Shown: positions 19,825 through 27,212 of the stretch, one piece after another
Numbering within the stretch: the stretch's first letter is position 1
How the letters are laid out: each line of letters starts with the position of its first letter
From: UBA668 sp041394605
Lineage (GTDB): Bacteria > Actinomycetota > Acidimicrobiia > Acidimicrobiales > Ilumatobacteraceae
Reading direction: 5' to 3'
Length of the DNA stretch: 64,000 nt
Assembly: GCA_041394605.1 (NCBI GenBank)
Contig: JAWKHX010000007.1
Coordinates: 124,001 to 188,000 of the forward strand
Program-made: the position numbers and the translations under genes
The notes under the pieces: generated by a model
Database searches by the model: none
Told to the model about the DNA's origin: nothing
The model's input: the letters and a program-made list of their open reading frames with translations, nothing else

Positions 19825-20121
19825 TCACTGCGCCGCGCTCGACTCCACACCGGGCCTCATGCCCTGGAGGAAGTGCGCCGCGTCGGCGTAGTGCTCGAAC
19901 TTCCGTAGGTGGACTCGCTCAAAGCCGCGCCAAGGGCCTCGCTGACGCTCCACGACGGCGATCCACCACGGGTTGTCCGCTTGGTGGGTGATGAGCCCAC
20001 GCGAGAGAAGGGCCGTGAGCACTGCGGTTGCTGCGAACCGACCCACGTTGTCCAGAGGCTCACCCGGGGGAATGAGCCGAAGCATGTACTTGGTGCCATC
20101 CGGCCCGGTCACTGTCGACAC
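19825..20121 (-). CDS. Small hypothetical protein (98 aa)
   Basis: This small soluble protein begins at GTG with STVTGPDGTKYMLRLIPPGE and contains ADNPWWIAVVERQRGPWRGF and a HYADAAHFLQ segment. It has no signal peptide. The amino-acid pattern is coherent and coding-like, with basic and aromatic residues clustered near the middle. I recognise no family with confidence. Its base composition is less GC-rich than the flanking metabolic genes, like the lipoprotein gene next to it, and both lie in what looks like an accessory patch (about 19.8-22.5 kb). Confidence 0.5.
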   Translation of the reverse strand: MSTVTGPDGTKYMLRLIPPGEPLDNVGRFAATAVLTALLSRGLITHQADNPWWIAVVERQRGPWRGFERVHLRKFEHYADAAHFLQGMRPGVESSAAQ

Positions 20122-20188
20122 CGCTGGGACATGGGGAATCGGCAGTTCCTCGGCCGATGCAGAACGACGAGCGCCGGTAGCAATGCGC

Positions 20189-20809
20189 TTAGGAGTTCGT
20201 CGGTAGATGCCATGCCGGGTTCTTCTCGCCGTGGCATCGCACCTTGTCGATGTCGTTCACGTAGGCGTCGGTGAGTTCCAGTTGACCGGGCCGGGCGTCG
20301 AAGCGGTTCCACAGGTAGCTCCCCGACTGCAGGCTCTCGCCGTCCTGGTCCCACGCATTGATCGAGAAGTACTCGTCGAGATCCCACGACGTCAGGTAGC
20401 TCTCATCTGAGTTGAACCGATCGAGAGCGACCGGGTCGAGCACTTCGACCGTGGTGCCTGCCGCCGGAACAAAGTCCGGTGACGTGGAGAGCAGCAGCTC
20501 CCGCGCCGATGCCGGCGGGTCGAATTGCGCTCGCAGAACTGTGGTGTGCAGCACGGGCTTCAGGTCGACCAAGCCTTGGACGACCAGCTCCAGCCGCGAG
20601 ACGCGGTCATCGGTGCACGGGTAGATCGCGAACGCGAAGCCGCCGTCGTCGAGGCGAGCAACTCCCCCGACGCCCGACTGGTCGATGGTTGACTCGTCGA
20701 AGTCGTAGTGACACGCGGCCAAGTTGAGCACTGCGAGCACCGCCGCAAACCATCCGTGGCCAGCAGCTCGGCGACCGCTCTGCCAATGCCCTCCGCAGCG
20801 GTTCCCCAT
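20189..20809 (-). CDS. Putative lipoprotein
   Basis: This 206-residue protein has a signal peptide ending in the lipobox-like LNLAAC near residue 35, so it is probably lipid-anchored outside the membrane. The mature part is acidic with few basic residues and contains YPCTDDRVSRLELVVQGLVD and YLTSWDLDEYFSINAWDQDG. No named domain is recognised. The frame is open further upstream, but that part runs into the truncated alaX copy, so I start at ATG 20809. The lower GC and isolation suggest an accessory gene. Confidence 0.6.
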   Translation of the reverse strand: MGNRCGGHWQSGRRAAGHGWFAAVLAVLNLAACHYDFDESTIDQSGVGGVARLDDGGFAFAIYPCTDDRVSRLELVVQGLVDLKPVLHTTVLRAQFDPPASARELLLSTSPDFVPAAGTTVEVLDPVALDRFNSDESYLTSWDLDEYFSINAWDQDGESLQSGSYLWNRFDARPGQLELTDAYVNDIDKVRCHGEKNPAWHLPTNS

Positions 20810-21009
20810 CCGAGCAGAGTGCCCGTCGTAGGCGCTCTTGACAAGTGCTCTTGTCCGATTGGCTGGGTGTGCGCAGGCCGGGCAGCCTCTCCGCCGGAGG
20901 ATCCGTTGGTGTTCGAAGACTTGGAGGAGTGCTACTTGCCCGACGCGCGCGTGCGGGACAACACGGCCTATCAGAAGCGCCGGTACGCGCCAAACTGCTG
21001 GCCGCTGAG

Positions 21010-21170
21010 GATCAGGCGTCCACGACCTCCAGGCGGACGCGCTTGTTGCCCTTGCCCTTGTTCTCCAGCTTTGTGACATGGATGCGGCCGACCTCGGCCG
21101 TGGACCGCACGTGGGGGCCACCACCCGGATCTCGCTGACGGGCTCGGGGATGAGGGACACCCTCGTGCAG
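21010..21170 (-). pseudogene. Truncated duplicate of the alaX 3' end
   Basis: This stretch is nearly identical to the 3' end of the intact alaX gene at 22550. It encodes the same tail, VTKLENKGKGNKRVRLEVVDA, and the stop. It has lost about 36 bp inside (the part for the zinc-site region) and ends in unrelated sequence after about 160 bp. The two copies lie on the same strand about 1.54 kb apart and flank the DUF4143 gene. It cannot encode a working enzyme. Confidence 0.85.
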
Positions 21171-21209
21171 CGAGGACCGCACTTCACGAGTCAGAGCGCC
21201 ATGCATCAG

Positions 21210-22466
21210 TCACGGACCGAGGGTGGCGGCGGGGATGACGACCACTCCGTCCGGCCGGGTGTAGCCGTAGCCGGTAGCCGTGATGACCGCGAGCGCCGCT
21301 GGTTCGCCGACCTTCGTGGTGTCGACCTTCCTGGCGAAGGTGAGCAGGTTGGCCGCAGCCGCGTCGATGTCGTCCTGACCGAGCTTCACCTCGAACGCCG
21401 CCCATCGGCCGTCGCCGGCGGTGACGACTGCGTCGATCTCGAGGCCGTCGGAGTCCCGGTAGTGCTGCACCGTGCCGTCGACGATGCTCGCCGTCACCCG
21501 CAGGTCCCGGACGACTAGCGCCTCGAACAGATGCCCGAAGTAGTTGAGGTCGGCGAGCAACTGATGCGGTCCCGCACGGAGCGCAGCCACCGCGACCGAC
21601 GGATCACAGAACTGAACGCGCAGCGATGTGCGAAGCCGCGCTCGTGATCGCAAGTGCGACGACCACGCTTCCAACGGGTCGAGCATCATCAAACGTTCCA
21701 ACGGGGCCAGGTAGTCATAGACCGTCGATCGAGCGATCTCGGAGTCGTCCGTGCTGGCGTCCTGCGCAACGCGGGTGACGATGTACTCCATTCCGACATT
21801 GCGAGCGAGGGACTGCAGGATCCGTAACGCCAGTCTGGGATGGCGCCGTGCCGGATCGAGTGACGGCAGGTCCACCTCCGTGATGGTCTTGACATAGTCG
21901 ACGTTCGCACGAGCAGCAGCTGCGATCGTTCGAGTCAAGTTGAGCGGCCACCCGCCGCGCACGACCAGCTCGGCGTAACGGGTCACGGTGACGTCGGTGA
22001 CCGGAGCGGTGGGCCGGTGGCCGTCGAGGAGAAGGGTCAACGACATCGCCCCCGTCGAATCCCCGGACTCGAACAAGCTCATCGGACGCATCGTCAGTCG
22101 AGCGAAGCGACCAGCGCCGCTGTGGCGCCGAGCGTCGTCGGGTGGCGTCGCCGAGCCCGTGAGGATGTAGAGCCCGGCTCCCTGCCGGCGATCCACTTCT
22201 GCACGGACATGGTTCCAGACTCGGGTGGCGTCGAGTTGCCACTCATCGATCAGCTGCGGAGCGGCACCGGACAGCACGAGCGACGGATCGAGCCCCAGTG
22301 CAGTCCGCGCTTGATCGTCGGTATCGAGGTAGACACTGCTCGCCGCCTGCTGCTCTGCAGTGAACGTCTTCCCGCACGCCTTCGGACCCTCGATCAGCAC
22401 CGCGCCCGAGGAAGCAAGACGATCCGCCAGTAGTGCGTCGACGAGACGAGGGAGATAGTTCGCCAT
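21210..22466 (-). CDS. AAA-type ATPase with DUF4143 domain
   Basis: This 418-residue protein joins an N-terminal P-loop ATPase (Walker A GPKACGKT at 27-34, Walker B-like PQLIDEWQLD, sensor LTGSATP) to a C-terminal DUF4143 region. The end, DGLEIDAVVTAGDGRWAAFEVKLG, has the D...E.K pattern of a PD-(D/E)XK nuclease fold. Such genes are frequent, mobile, poorly understood accessory genes, often proposed as toxin-like or defence-related. It is flanked by a full and a truncated copy of the alaX 3' end and preceded by three 23-bp-spaced repeats. A transferred cassette is likely. Confidence 0.85.
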   Translation of the reverse strand: MANYLPRLVDALLADRLASSGAVLIEGPKACGKTFTAEQQAASSVYLDTDDQARTALGLDPSLVLSGAAPQLIDEWQLDATRVWNHVRAEVDRRQGAGLYILTGSATPPDDARRHSGAGRFARLTMRPMSLFESGDSTGAMSLTLLLDGHRPTAPVTDVTVTRYAELVVRGGWPLNLTRTIAAAARANVDYVKTITEVDLPSLDPARRHPRLALRILQSLARNVGMEYIVTRVAQDASTDDSEIARSTVYDYLAPLERLMMLDPLEAWSSHLRSRARLRTSLRVQFCDPSVAVAALRAGPHQLLADLNYFGHLFEALVVRDLRVTASIVDGTVQHYRDSDGLEIDAVVTAGDGRWAAFEVKLGQDDIDAAAANLLTFARKVDTTKVGEPAALAVITATGYGYTRPDGVVVIPAATLGP

Positions 22467-22473
22467 TCGGTAA

Positions 22474-22530
22474 GGCTACATGTTGCAGCTCCCGCGGGCT
22501 ACAGATTGAGGACGTTCGCGGCTACAGATT
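22474..22530 (-). repeat. Three 11-bp direct repeats at 23-bp spacing before the DUF4143 gene
   Basis: On the coding strand of the ATPase, AATCTGTAGCC occurs twice and AACATGTAGCC once. They start at 22530, 22507 and 22484, exactly 23 bp apart, and the last ends 7 bp before the ATG. The even phasing and position suggest an operator for self-regulation or an iteron-like binding site. No known regulator is assigned. Confidence 0.6.
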
Positions 22531-22549
22531 GCGGACCAACGAACGCTGA

Positions 22550-23269
22550 TCAGGCGTCCACGACCTCCAGGCGGACGCGCTTGTTGCCCTTGCCCTTGTT
22601 CTCCAGCTTTGTGACACGGATGCGGCCGACCTCGGCGGTGGACCGCACGTGGGTGCCGCCGTCGGCCTGCTTGTCCAGCCCGACGATGTCCACCACCCGG
22701 ATCTCGGAGACGGACTCGGGGATGAGGGACACCTTGGTACGGATGAGGTCCTCGTCCTGCACCGCCGTGTCGCGGGGCAGGAACTCGACGGCGATCGGCC
22801 GGTCGGCGGCGAGTTCGGCGTTCACCAACTCCTCGATGCGGGCGGCGAAGCCCTCCGGCACGGGGTCGAACTCGAAGTCCATCCGAGCCGACAGCGGCTC
22901 CATGTTCCCGCCGGTAACGGGCACCCGCCACTCGTTCCAGATCACGCCGCACAGCACGTGCAGCGCGGTGTGCGTGCGCATCAGCCGGTGGCGGCGCTCC
23001 CAGTCGACCGTGCCCTCCACCGTGGCGCCCACCGCCGGCAGCGGCCCTCCCTCCACCGTGTGCCACACGTGCTCGGTGCCGTCGTCGTCGCGCTCCTTGC
23101 GCACGGCCGTCACCGTCAGCCCGGCCAGCGTGCCGGTGTCGTGCGCCTGACCCCCGCCCGTCGGGTAGAACGCGGTGCGGTCCAGGGCGATCCCGCCGTC
23201 GCGGGTGGCCACCACCGTGGCCGTGAAGTCGGTGAGGTAGGCGTCGCGGAGGTAGAGCAGTTCGGTCAT
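22550..23269 (-). CDS. alaX: Alanyl-tRNA editing protein AlaX
   Basis: This 239-residue trans-editing enzyme hydrolyses mischarged tRNA(Ala), chiefly Ser-tRNA(Ala). The zinc-site motif HxxxH is at His100/His104 in RTHTALHVL; the second metal-binding part lies around GGTHVRSTAEVGRI near residue 210. The start (TELLYLRDAYLTDF) and the FYPTGGGQAHDTGTL motif match the AlaX-M type. Its 3' end is duplicated in truncated form at 21010. It is divergent from deoC with 78 bp between the starts. Confidence 0.92.
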   Translation of the reverse strand: MTELLYLRDAYLTDFTATVVATRDGGIALDRTAFYPTGGGQAHDTGTLAGLTVTAVRKERDDDGTEHVWHTVEGGPLPAVGATVEGTVDWERRHRLMRTHTALHVLCGVIWNEWRVPVTGGNMEPLSARMDFEFDPVPEGFAARIEELVNAELAADRPIAVEFLPRDTAVQDEDLIRTKVSLIPESVSEIRVVDIVGLDKQADGGTHVRSTAEVGRIRVTKLENKGKGNKRVRLEVVDA

Positions 23270-23347
23270 CGCCACCCAGTCTGCCCGGCGCGGCCAGCGG
23301 CCGGAGGTCCCTACCCGCGGGTCGGCGGGGGCCAGTACCGTGGGGTC

Positions 23348-24106
23348 GTGAACGACATCGCCCGCCGCGCCATCTCCTGCCTGGATCTCACCGAACTCGG
23401 CGACCACGCCACCGACGCCGATGTCGAGGCCCTCTGCGCCAAGGCGGTCACCCCCGCCGGCCCGGTGGCCGCCGTCTGCGTGTGGCCGCGCCATGTCGCG
23501 CTGGCCCGCCGCCTGCTGGCCGGCACGCCGGTGCGCATCGCCACGGTGGTGAACTTCCCCGGCGGCGACGAACCCACCCCGCACATCGTGGCCGCGGTGG
23601 AGCAGGCCCTGGCCGACGGTGCCGACGAGATCGACCTCGTCCTGCCCTACCACGCCTACCTGCAGGGTGCGATCGAGCACGTCACGATGGTGCTGGAAGC
23701 CGTGCGCGGCGCGGTGCCGAAGGACGGGCACCTCCTCAAGGTGATCCTGGAGACCGGCGAGCTCGGCGACCCCCACTTCATCGAGAGCGCGGCCCGCATG
23801 GCGGTCGGCCACGGAGCGGACTTCATCAAGACATCCACCGGGAAGTCGCCCGTCAGCGCCACGCTCGACGCCACGGCCATCATGCTCCAGGTCATCCACG
23901 AGGCCGCCTGGCCGGTGGGCCTGAAGCCCAGCGGCGGCATCCGCACGCTCGCCGACGCCACCGCCTACATCGAACAGGCCGACGCTGTCATGGGCGCCGG
24001 TTGGGTCACCCCCTCCACGTTCCGCTTCGGCGCCAGCGGGCTGCTCACCGCACTCCTCGCTGCGCTGGAGGGCGACACCGGCGTGACCTCCGTGGAGGCC
24101 TACTGA
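23348..24106 (+). CDS. deoC: Deoxyribose-phosphate aldolase
   Basis: This 252-residue class I aldolase splits 2-deoxyribose 5-phosphate into glyceraldehyde 3-phosphate and acetaldehyde. The Schiff-base lysine is Lys161 in GADFIKTSTGK; other conserved parts are TVVNFPGG, DEIDLVLPY and LKPSGGIRT. The start is GTG (NDIARRAISCLDLTEL follows). Its stop overlaps the deoA start by one base (TGATG), so the pair is co-translated for deoxynucleoside breakdown. Confidence 0.93.
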   Translation: MNDIARRAISCLDLTELGDHATDADVEALCAKAVTPAGPVAAVCVWPRHVALARRLLAGTPVRIATVVNFPGGDEPTPHIVAAVEQALADGADEIDLVLPYHAYLQGAIEHVTMVLEAVRGAVPKDGHLLKVILETGELGDPHFIESAARMAVGHGADFIKTSTGKSPVSATLDATAIMLQVIHEAAWPVGLKPSGGIRTLADATAYIEQADAVMGAGWVTPSTFRFGASGLLTALLAALEGDTGVTSVEAY

Positions 24107-25413
24107 TGCTCCCCCAGGAGACCGTGCGCGCCAAGCGCGACGGCAAGGAGCTCACGCCGGAGCAGATCGCCGAGTTCGTCGCCGGCCTCACCAGCGGCGC
24201 CGTCACCGAAGGCCAGGCCGCGGCGTTCGCCATGGCGACCTACTTCAAGGGCATGTCCCGCACCGAGGCCGTCGCCCTCACGCTGGCGATGCGCGACAGC
24301 GGCGCCGTGCTGCGCTGGGATCTTCCTGGGCCGGTGGTGGACAAGCACTCCACCGGTGGAGTCGGCGACACGGTCAGCCTGATGCTCGCCCCGCTCGTGG
24401 CCGCGTGCGGCGGGTACGTGCCGATGATCTCGGGCCGCGGCCTCGGCCACACCGGCGGCACCTACGACAAGATGGAGGCCATCCCCGGCTACACCGCCGA
24501 CCCGCCGATGGTCACGTTCCGCCGGGTGGTCCGCAAGGTCGGCTGCGCCATCATCGGCCAGACCGCCGACCTCGCCCCCGCCGACAAGCGGCTGTACGGG
24601 ATCCGCGACGTCACGGCCACTGTGGAGAGCATCCCGCTGATCACCGCCTCGATCCTCTCGAAGAAGCTCGCCGCCGGTCTCCAGGGCCTGGTGATGGACG
24701 TCAAGACCGGCAACGGCGCATTCATGCCCACCCCGCCAAGTCCGCGCGCTCGCGGGTCCATCGCCTCCGTGGCCACCGGCGCCGGCTTGCCCACCACGGC
24801 GCTCGTCACCGACATGGACCGCCCGCTCGCCGACGCCGCCGGCAACGCGCTGGAGGTGGCCTACGCCATCGACTACCTCACCGGTGCCCGCCGCGAACCG
24901 CGCATGCACGAGGTGACGATGGCGCTGGCCGCCGAGATGCTGGTCTCCGGCCGCCTTGCTCGCACCACCACCGCCGCCCGCAAGCAGTTGCAGGCCGCGC
25001 TGGAGAGCGGCGCCGCGGCAGAGAAGTTCGAGCGCATGGTGGCCGCGCTCGGTGGGCCGAAGAAGCTGCTCAGCAACCCGTGGAAGCATCTCGAGCGGGC
25101 GCCGGTCCAGCTGCCCGTGTTCCCCACTCGCACGGGAGTGGCGACGAAGGTGGACACGCGAGCAGTCGGGATGGTGGTGGTCGCGCTTGGCGGTGGCCGC
25201 ACCCGCCCGCAGGACCCCGTGGACCCTGCGGTCGGCCTGACCGAACTGGTCGGCCCCGGCGACCGGGTCGGCCCCGACCACCCGCTGGGCATTGTCCACG
25301 CCCGCACCGACACCCAGGCGGCGGCCGCCGCCGACCTGCTGCGCGCCGCCTACAAGGTGGGCTCGCGCCCACCCCGCGAGGCCAACGCCGTCCACGAGCG
25401 CATCACCGCCTGA
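24106..25413 (+). CDS. deoA: Thymidine phosphorylase
   Basis: This 435-residue enzyme releases the base from thymidine or deoxyuridine, giving deoxyribose 1-phosphate, which feeds deoC after mutase action. Conserved parts are DKHSTGGVGDTVSL (phosphate site), SGRGLGHTGGTYDKMEA and the KTGNGAFM segment. The short patch after GAFM (24726-24765) reads PTPPSPRARGSIAS. Three added bases would restore a family-like AKSRALARS, so that stretch probably holds three compensating indels. The rest of the protein is normal in length and motif content. Confidence 0.92.
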   Translation: MLPQETVRAKRDGKELTPEQIAEFVAGLTSGAVTEGQAAAFAMATYFKGMSRTEAVALTLAMRDSGAVLRWDLPGPVVDKHSTGGVGDTVSLMLAPLVAACGGYVPMISGRGLGHTGGTYDKMEAIPGYTADPPMVTFRRVVRKVGCAIIGQTADLAPADKRLYGIRDVTATVESIPLITASILSKKLAAGLQGLVMDVKTGNGAFMPTPPSPRARGSIASVATGAGLPTTALVTDMDRPLADAAGNALEVAYAIDYLTGARREPRMHEVTMALAAEMLVSGRLARTTTAARKQLQAALESGAAAEKFERMVAALGGPKKLLSNPWKHLERAPVQLPVFPTRTGVATKVDTRAVGMVVVALGGGRTRPQDPVDPAVGLTELVGPGDRVGPDHPLGIVHARTDTQAAAAADLLRAAYKVGSRPPREANAVHERITA

Positions 25414-25541
25414 TCCCGGCCGACGCCCTTCGTCCGGTCACCGGTCGACCCGACTCACCGGCTTTGTGTCAAGACTCCCGACGCGTCGCCCCTGGCAGAC
25501 GGCCGACAGCGTTTACGTAAAGCCGAAGTCGCCGGCCGGCC

Positions 25542-26780
25542 CTACTGGGCGGGCTGGGGCTCCTTGGGGAGGCCGAGGACTCGCTCGCCGACGATGTTGC
25601 GCTGGATCTGGCTGGTGCCACCCCAGATGGTCTCGCTGCGGCTGAAGAAGAACGCGCTCATCATCGGGCTGACGGGGTAGCCCTCGCGGCGCTTCTCCCG
25701 CGCCGTGCCGGGCCACGAGCCACCCTCGGTACCGGTGTCCACCAGCATCGACGCGGCGCCGTGGATGTCCAGCGCCAACTCCATCGCCGCCTTGTGCATC
25801 TCGCTCCAGAACATCTTGTTCGTTGCGCCGAGCGCCATCACGCCGAGGTCCTTCGTGCCGGCCAACGTGGACGACAGCGACCGCAGACCGTTGATCCGCA
25901 GGATCTGGATCTTCGTGTAGTACTCCATCAGCCGCTGGCGGATGCCCTGGTCCTCGACGGCGCCGTTCTCCGTGGCCGCGGCCACCATCAGGCGGTACTC
26001 CTCCTCGAAGCGGCGGTAGCCGGTGGTGGCGCTCATGCCCCGCTCGAACGCCAGCGTGGAGTTGGCCACCTTCCACCCGTTGTTGACGCCGCCGACCACG
26101 TTGTCCTTCGGGCAGCGGGCATCGGTGAAGAACACCTCGGTGAACTCGGCGGTGCCGTCGGGCTGGGTGATGCCGCGCACCTCGACACCGGGCTGGTGCA
26201 TCGGGACCAGCAGGTAGCTGATGCCCTTGTGCTTCGGGGCCTCGGGGTCGGTGCGGGTGAGCAGGAAGCAGTAGTCGGCGTGGTGGCCGCCGGTGGTCCA
26301 CACCTTCTGGCCGTTGATGACCCACTCGTCGCCGTCCAGCACGGCCGACGTCTTCAGCGAGGCCAGGTCGGAGCCGCTGTTCGGCTCGCTGAAGCCCTGG
26401 CACCAGCGCATCGTGCCGTTGAGGATCTGCGGCAGGAACTCCTTCTTCTGCTCCTCCGTGCCCCACTGCAGGATGGTCGGCCCGACCAGCGTGTCGCCGA
26501 AGAAGTCGGCCCGCATCGGCGCCTTGGCCCGGGCGAACTCCTCCGACAGCACCACGCCCTGCATGGTGGTGAGCCCCTTGCCGCCGTACTCCGTGGGCCA
26601 GGTGGCGCAGATCCAGCCGCCCTCGAACAGCTTGGCGGGCCAGCCGGCGTTGAACGCCTTGCGGTCCTCCGGGCTCATCTCGAACCCCTCGTCGAACCAG
26701 CCGTCGGGCAGGTTGGCTTCCAGCCAGGCGCGGATCTCGAGGCGGAAGGCCTCGTCCTCTGGGGCGTACTTCAGTTCCAT
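25542..26780 (-). CDS. Acyl-CoA dehydrogenase family protein
   Basis: This 412-residue acyl-CoA dehydrogenase shows CQGFSEPNSGSDLASLKTSA and WVINGQKVWTTGGHHA in the FAD/substrate domain and a GGTSQIQRNIVGERVLGLP C-terminus. It is the same branch as the gene at 18464 but only moderately similar. The N-terminal MELKYAPEDEAFRLEIRAWL matches the family start, so ATG 26780 is preferred over an upstream in-frame start at 26816. An 18-bp perfect palindrome lies 9 bp before the start, a likely repressor operator. The substrate is probably a lipid- or sterol-derived CoA ester; this is not shown by the sequence. Confidence 0.9.
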   Translation of the reverse strand: MELKYAPEDEAFRLEIRAWLEANLPDGWFDEGFEMSPEDRKAFNAGWPAKLFEGGWICATWPTEYGGKGLTTMQGVVLSEEFARAKAPMRADFFGDTLVGPTILQWGTEEQKKEFLPQILNGTMRWCQGFSEPNSGSDLASLKTSAVLDGDEWVINGQKVWTTGGHHADYCFLLTRTDPEAPKHKGISYLLVPMHQPGVEVRGITQPDGTAEFTEVFFTDARCPKDNVVGGVNNGWKVANSTLAFERGMSATTGYRRFEEEYRLMVAAATENGAVEDQGIRQRLMEYYTKIQILRINGLRSLSSTLAGTKDLGVMALGATNKMFWSEMHKAAMELALDIHGAASMLVDTGTEGGSWPGTAREKRREGYPVSPMMSAFFFSRSETIWGGTSQIQRNIVGERVLGLPKEPQPAQ

Positions 26781-26789
26781 GGGGCAAGT

Positions 26790-26807
26790 CTTGACCCGCG
26801 GGTCAAG
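26790..26807. promoter_or_regulatory. 18-bp perfect palindrome, probable repressor operator
   Basis: CTTGACCCGCGGGTCAAG is its own reverse complement and lies 9 bp upstream of the acyl-CoA dehydrogenase ATG. Its length and symmetry fit a TetR- or GntR-type dimer site. Such regulators commonly control fatty-acid genes in actinobacteria, but none is encoded nearby. Confidence 0.6.
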
Positions 26808-26845
26808 TCCAGTCAAGCCCGGCGGCGCCCGAGCACCGCAGCCGG

Positions 26846-26899
26846 TTCACAAGCCGTTCACACAGCGCCAACAACCGCGCAACACCAGGGGCCTACGGT
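26846..26899 (+). promoter_or_regulatory. Promoter with four 11-bp-spaced boxes (winged-helix gene)
   Basis: Boxes TTCAC, TTCAC, CCAAC and GCAAC start at 26846, 26857, 26868 and 26879. The -10 box TACGGT begins at 26894, 15 bp after the start of the last box. The predicted transcript would begin at the ATG itself (leaderless). The same geometry occurs before amt1 and amt2. The first two boxes also fit the GTTCAC repeats of Streptomyces PhoP sites, so a phosphate input is an alternative. Confidence 0.6.
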
Positions 26900-26906
26900 G
26901 CCGCTC

Positions 26907-27212
26907 ATGGCCAGCTCCGCTCCTGCTCCGAGCCGTGATGACTACCCCCTCATTCATCAGGGCCGGCAGGAGCGAGCTGTGCTGGCCGTCCTCGTGGAGC
27001 ACCACCGCCGCGTGATCGGCCGGCGTGAACTGGCCCGCCTGGCGGGCATGGCCGACCTCAACGACCGCCGCTGCGACAGCGTCCTCGTCAACATCCGTCG
27101 CGCCCTCGGCGCGGACTCGATCATCACCGTGCGCAGCCGGGGCTGGATGCTGGCCCCCGGCGCCGTGGAACCCGCCCGGGCGCTGCTGGACGCCGACCCG
27201 GACGCGGCGTGA
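26907..27212 (+). CDS. Orphan winged-helix (OmpR/PhoB-type) DNA-binding protein
   Basis: This 101-residue protein consists almost only of a Trans_reg_C-like winged helix: ERAVLAVLVEHHRRVIGRRE, then the recognition-helix region CDSVLVNIRRALGADS and the wing ITVRSRGWMLAP. There is no receiver domain, unlike GlnR or PhoB. The start is an ATG 7 nt behind a -10 box, so the mRNA is probably leaderless. Its stop overlaps the antiporter GTG by 4 bp (GTGA). By fold and position it could bind the 11-bp repeats in front of itself and the amt genes. That is a hypothesis, not shown. Confidence 0.75.
   Translation: MASSAPAPSRDDYPLIHQGRQERAVLAVLVEHHRRVIGRRELARLAGMADLNDRRCDSVLVNIRRALGADSIITVRSRGWMLAPGAVEPARALLDADPDAA

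Noticed and set aside
25512..25521. Palindrome TTTACGTAAA between deoA and the acyl-CoA dehydrogenase
   Set aside because: It lies between two converging 3' ends, so it is not placed to act as an operator; at 10 bp it may be chance.
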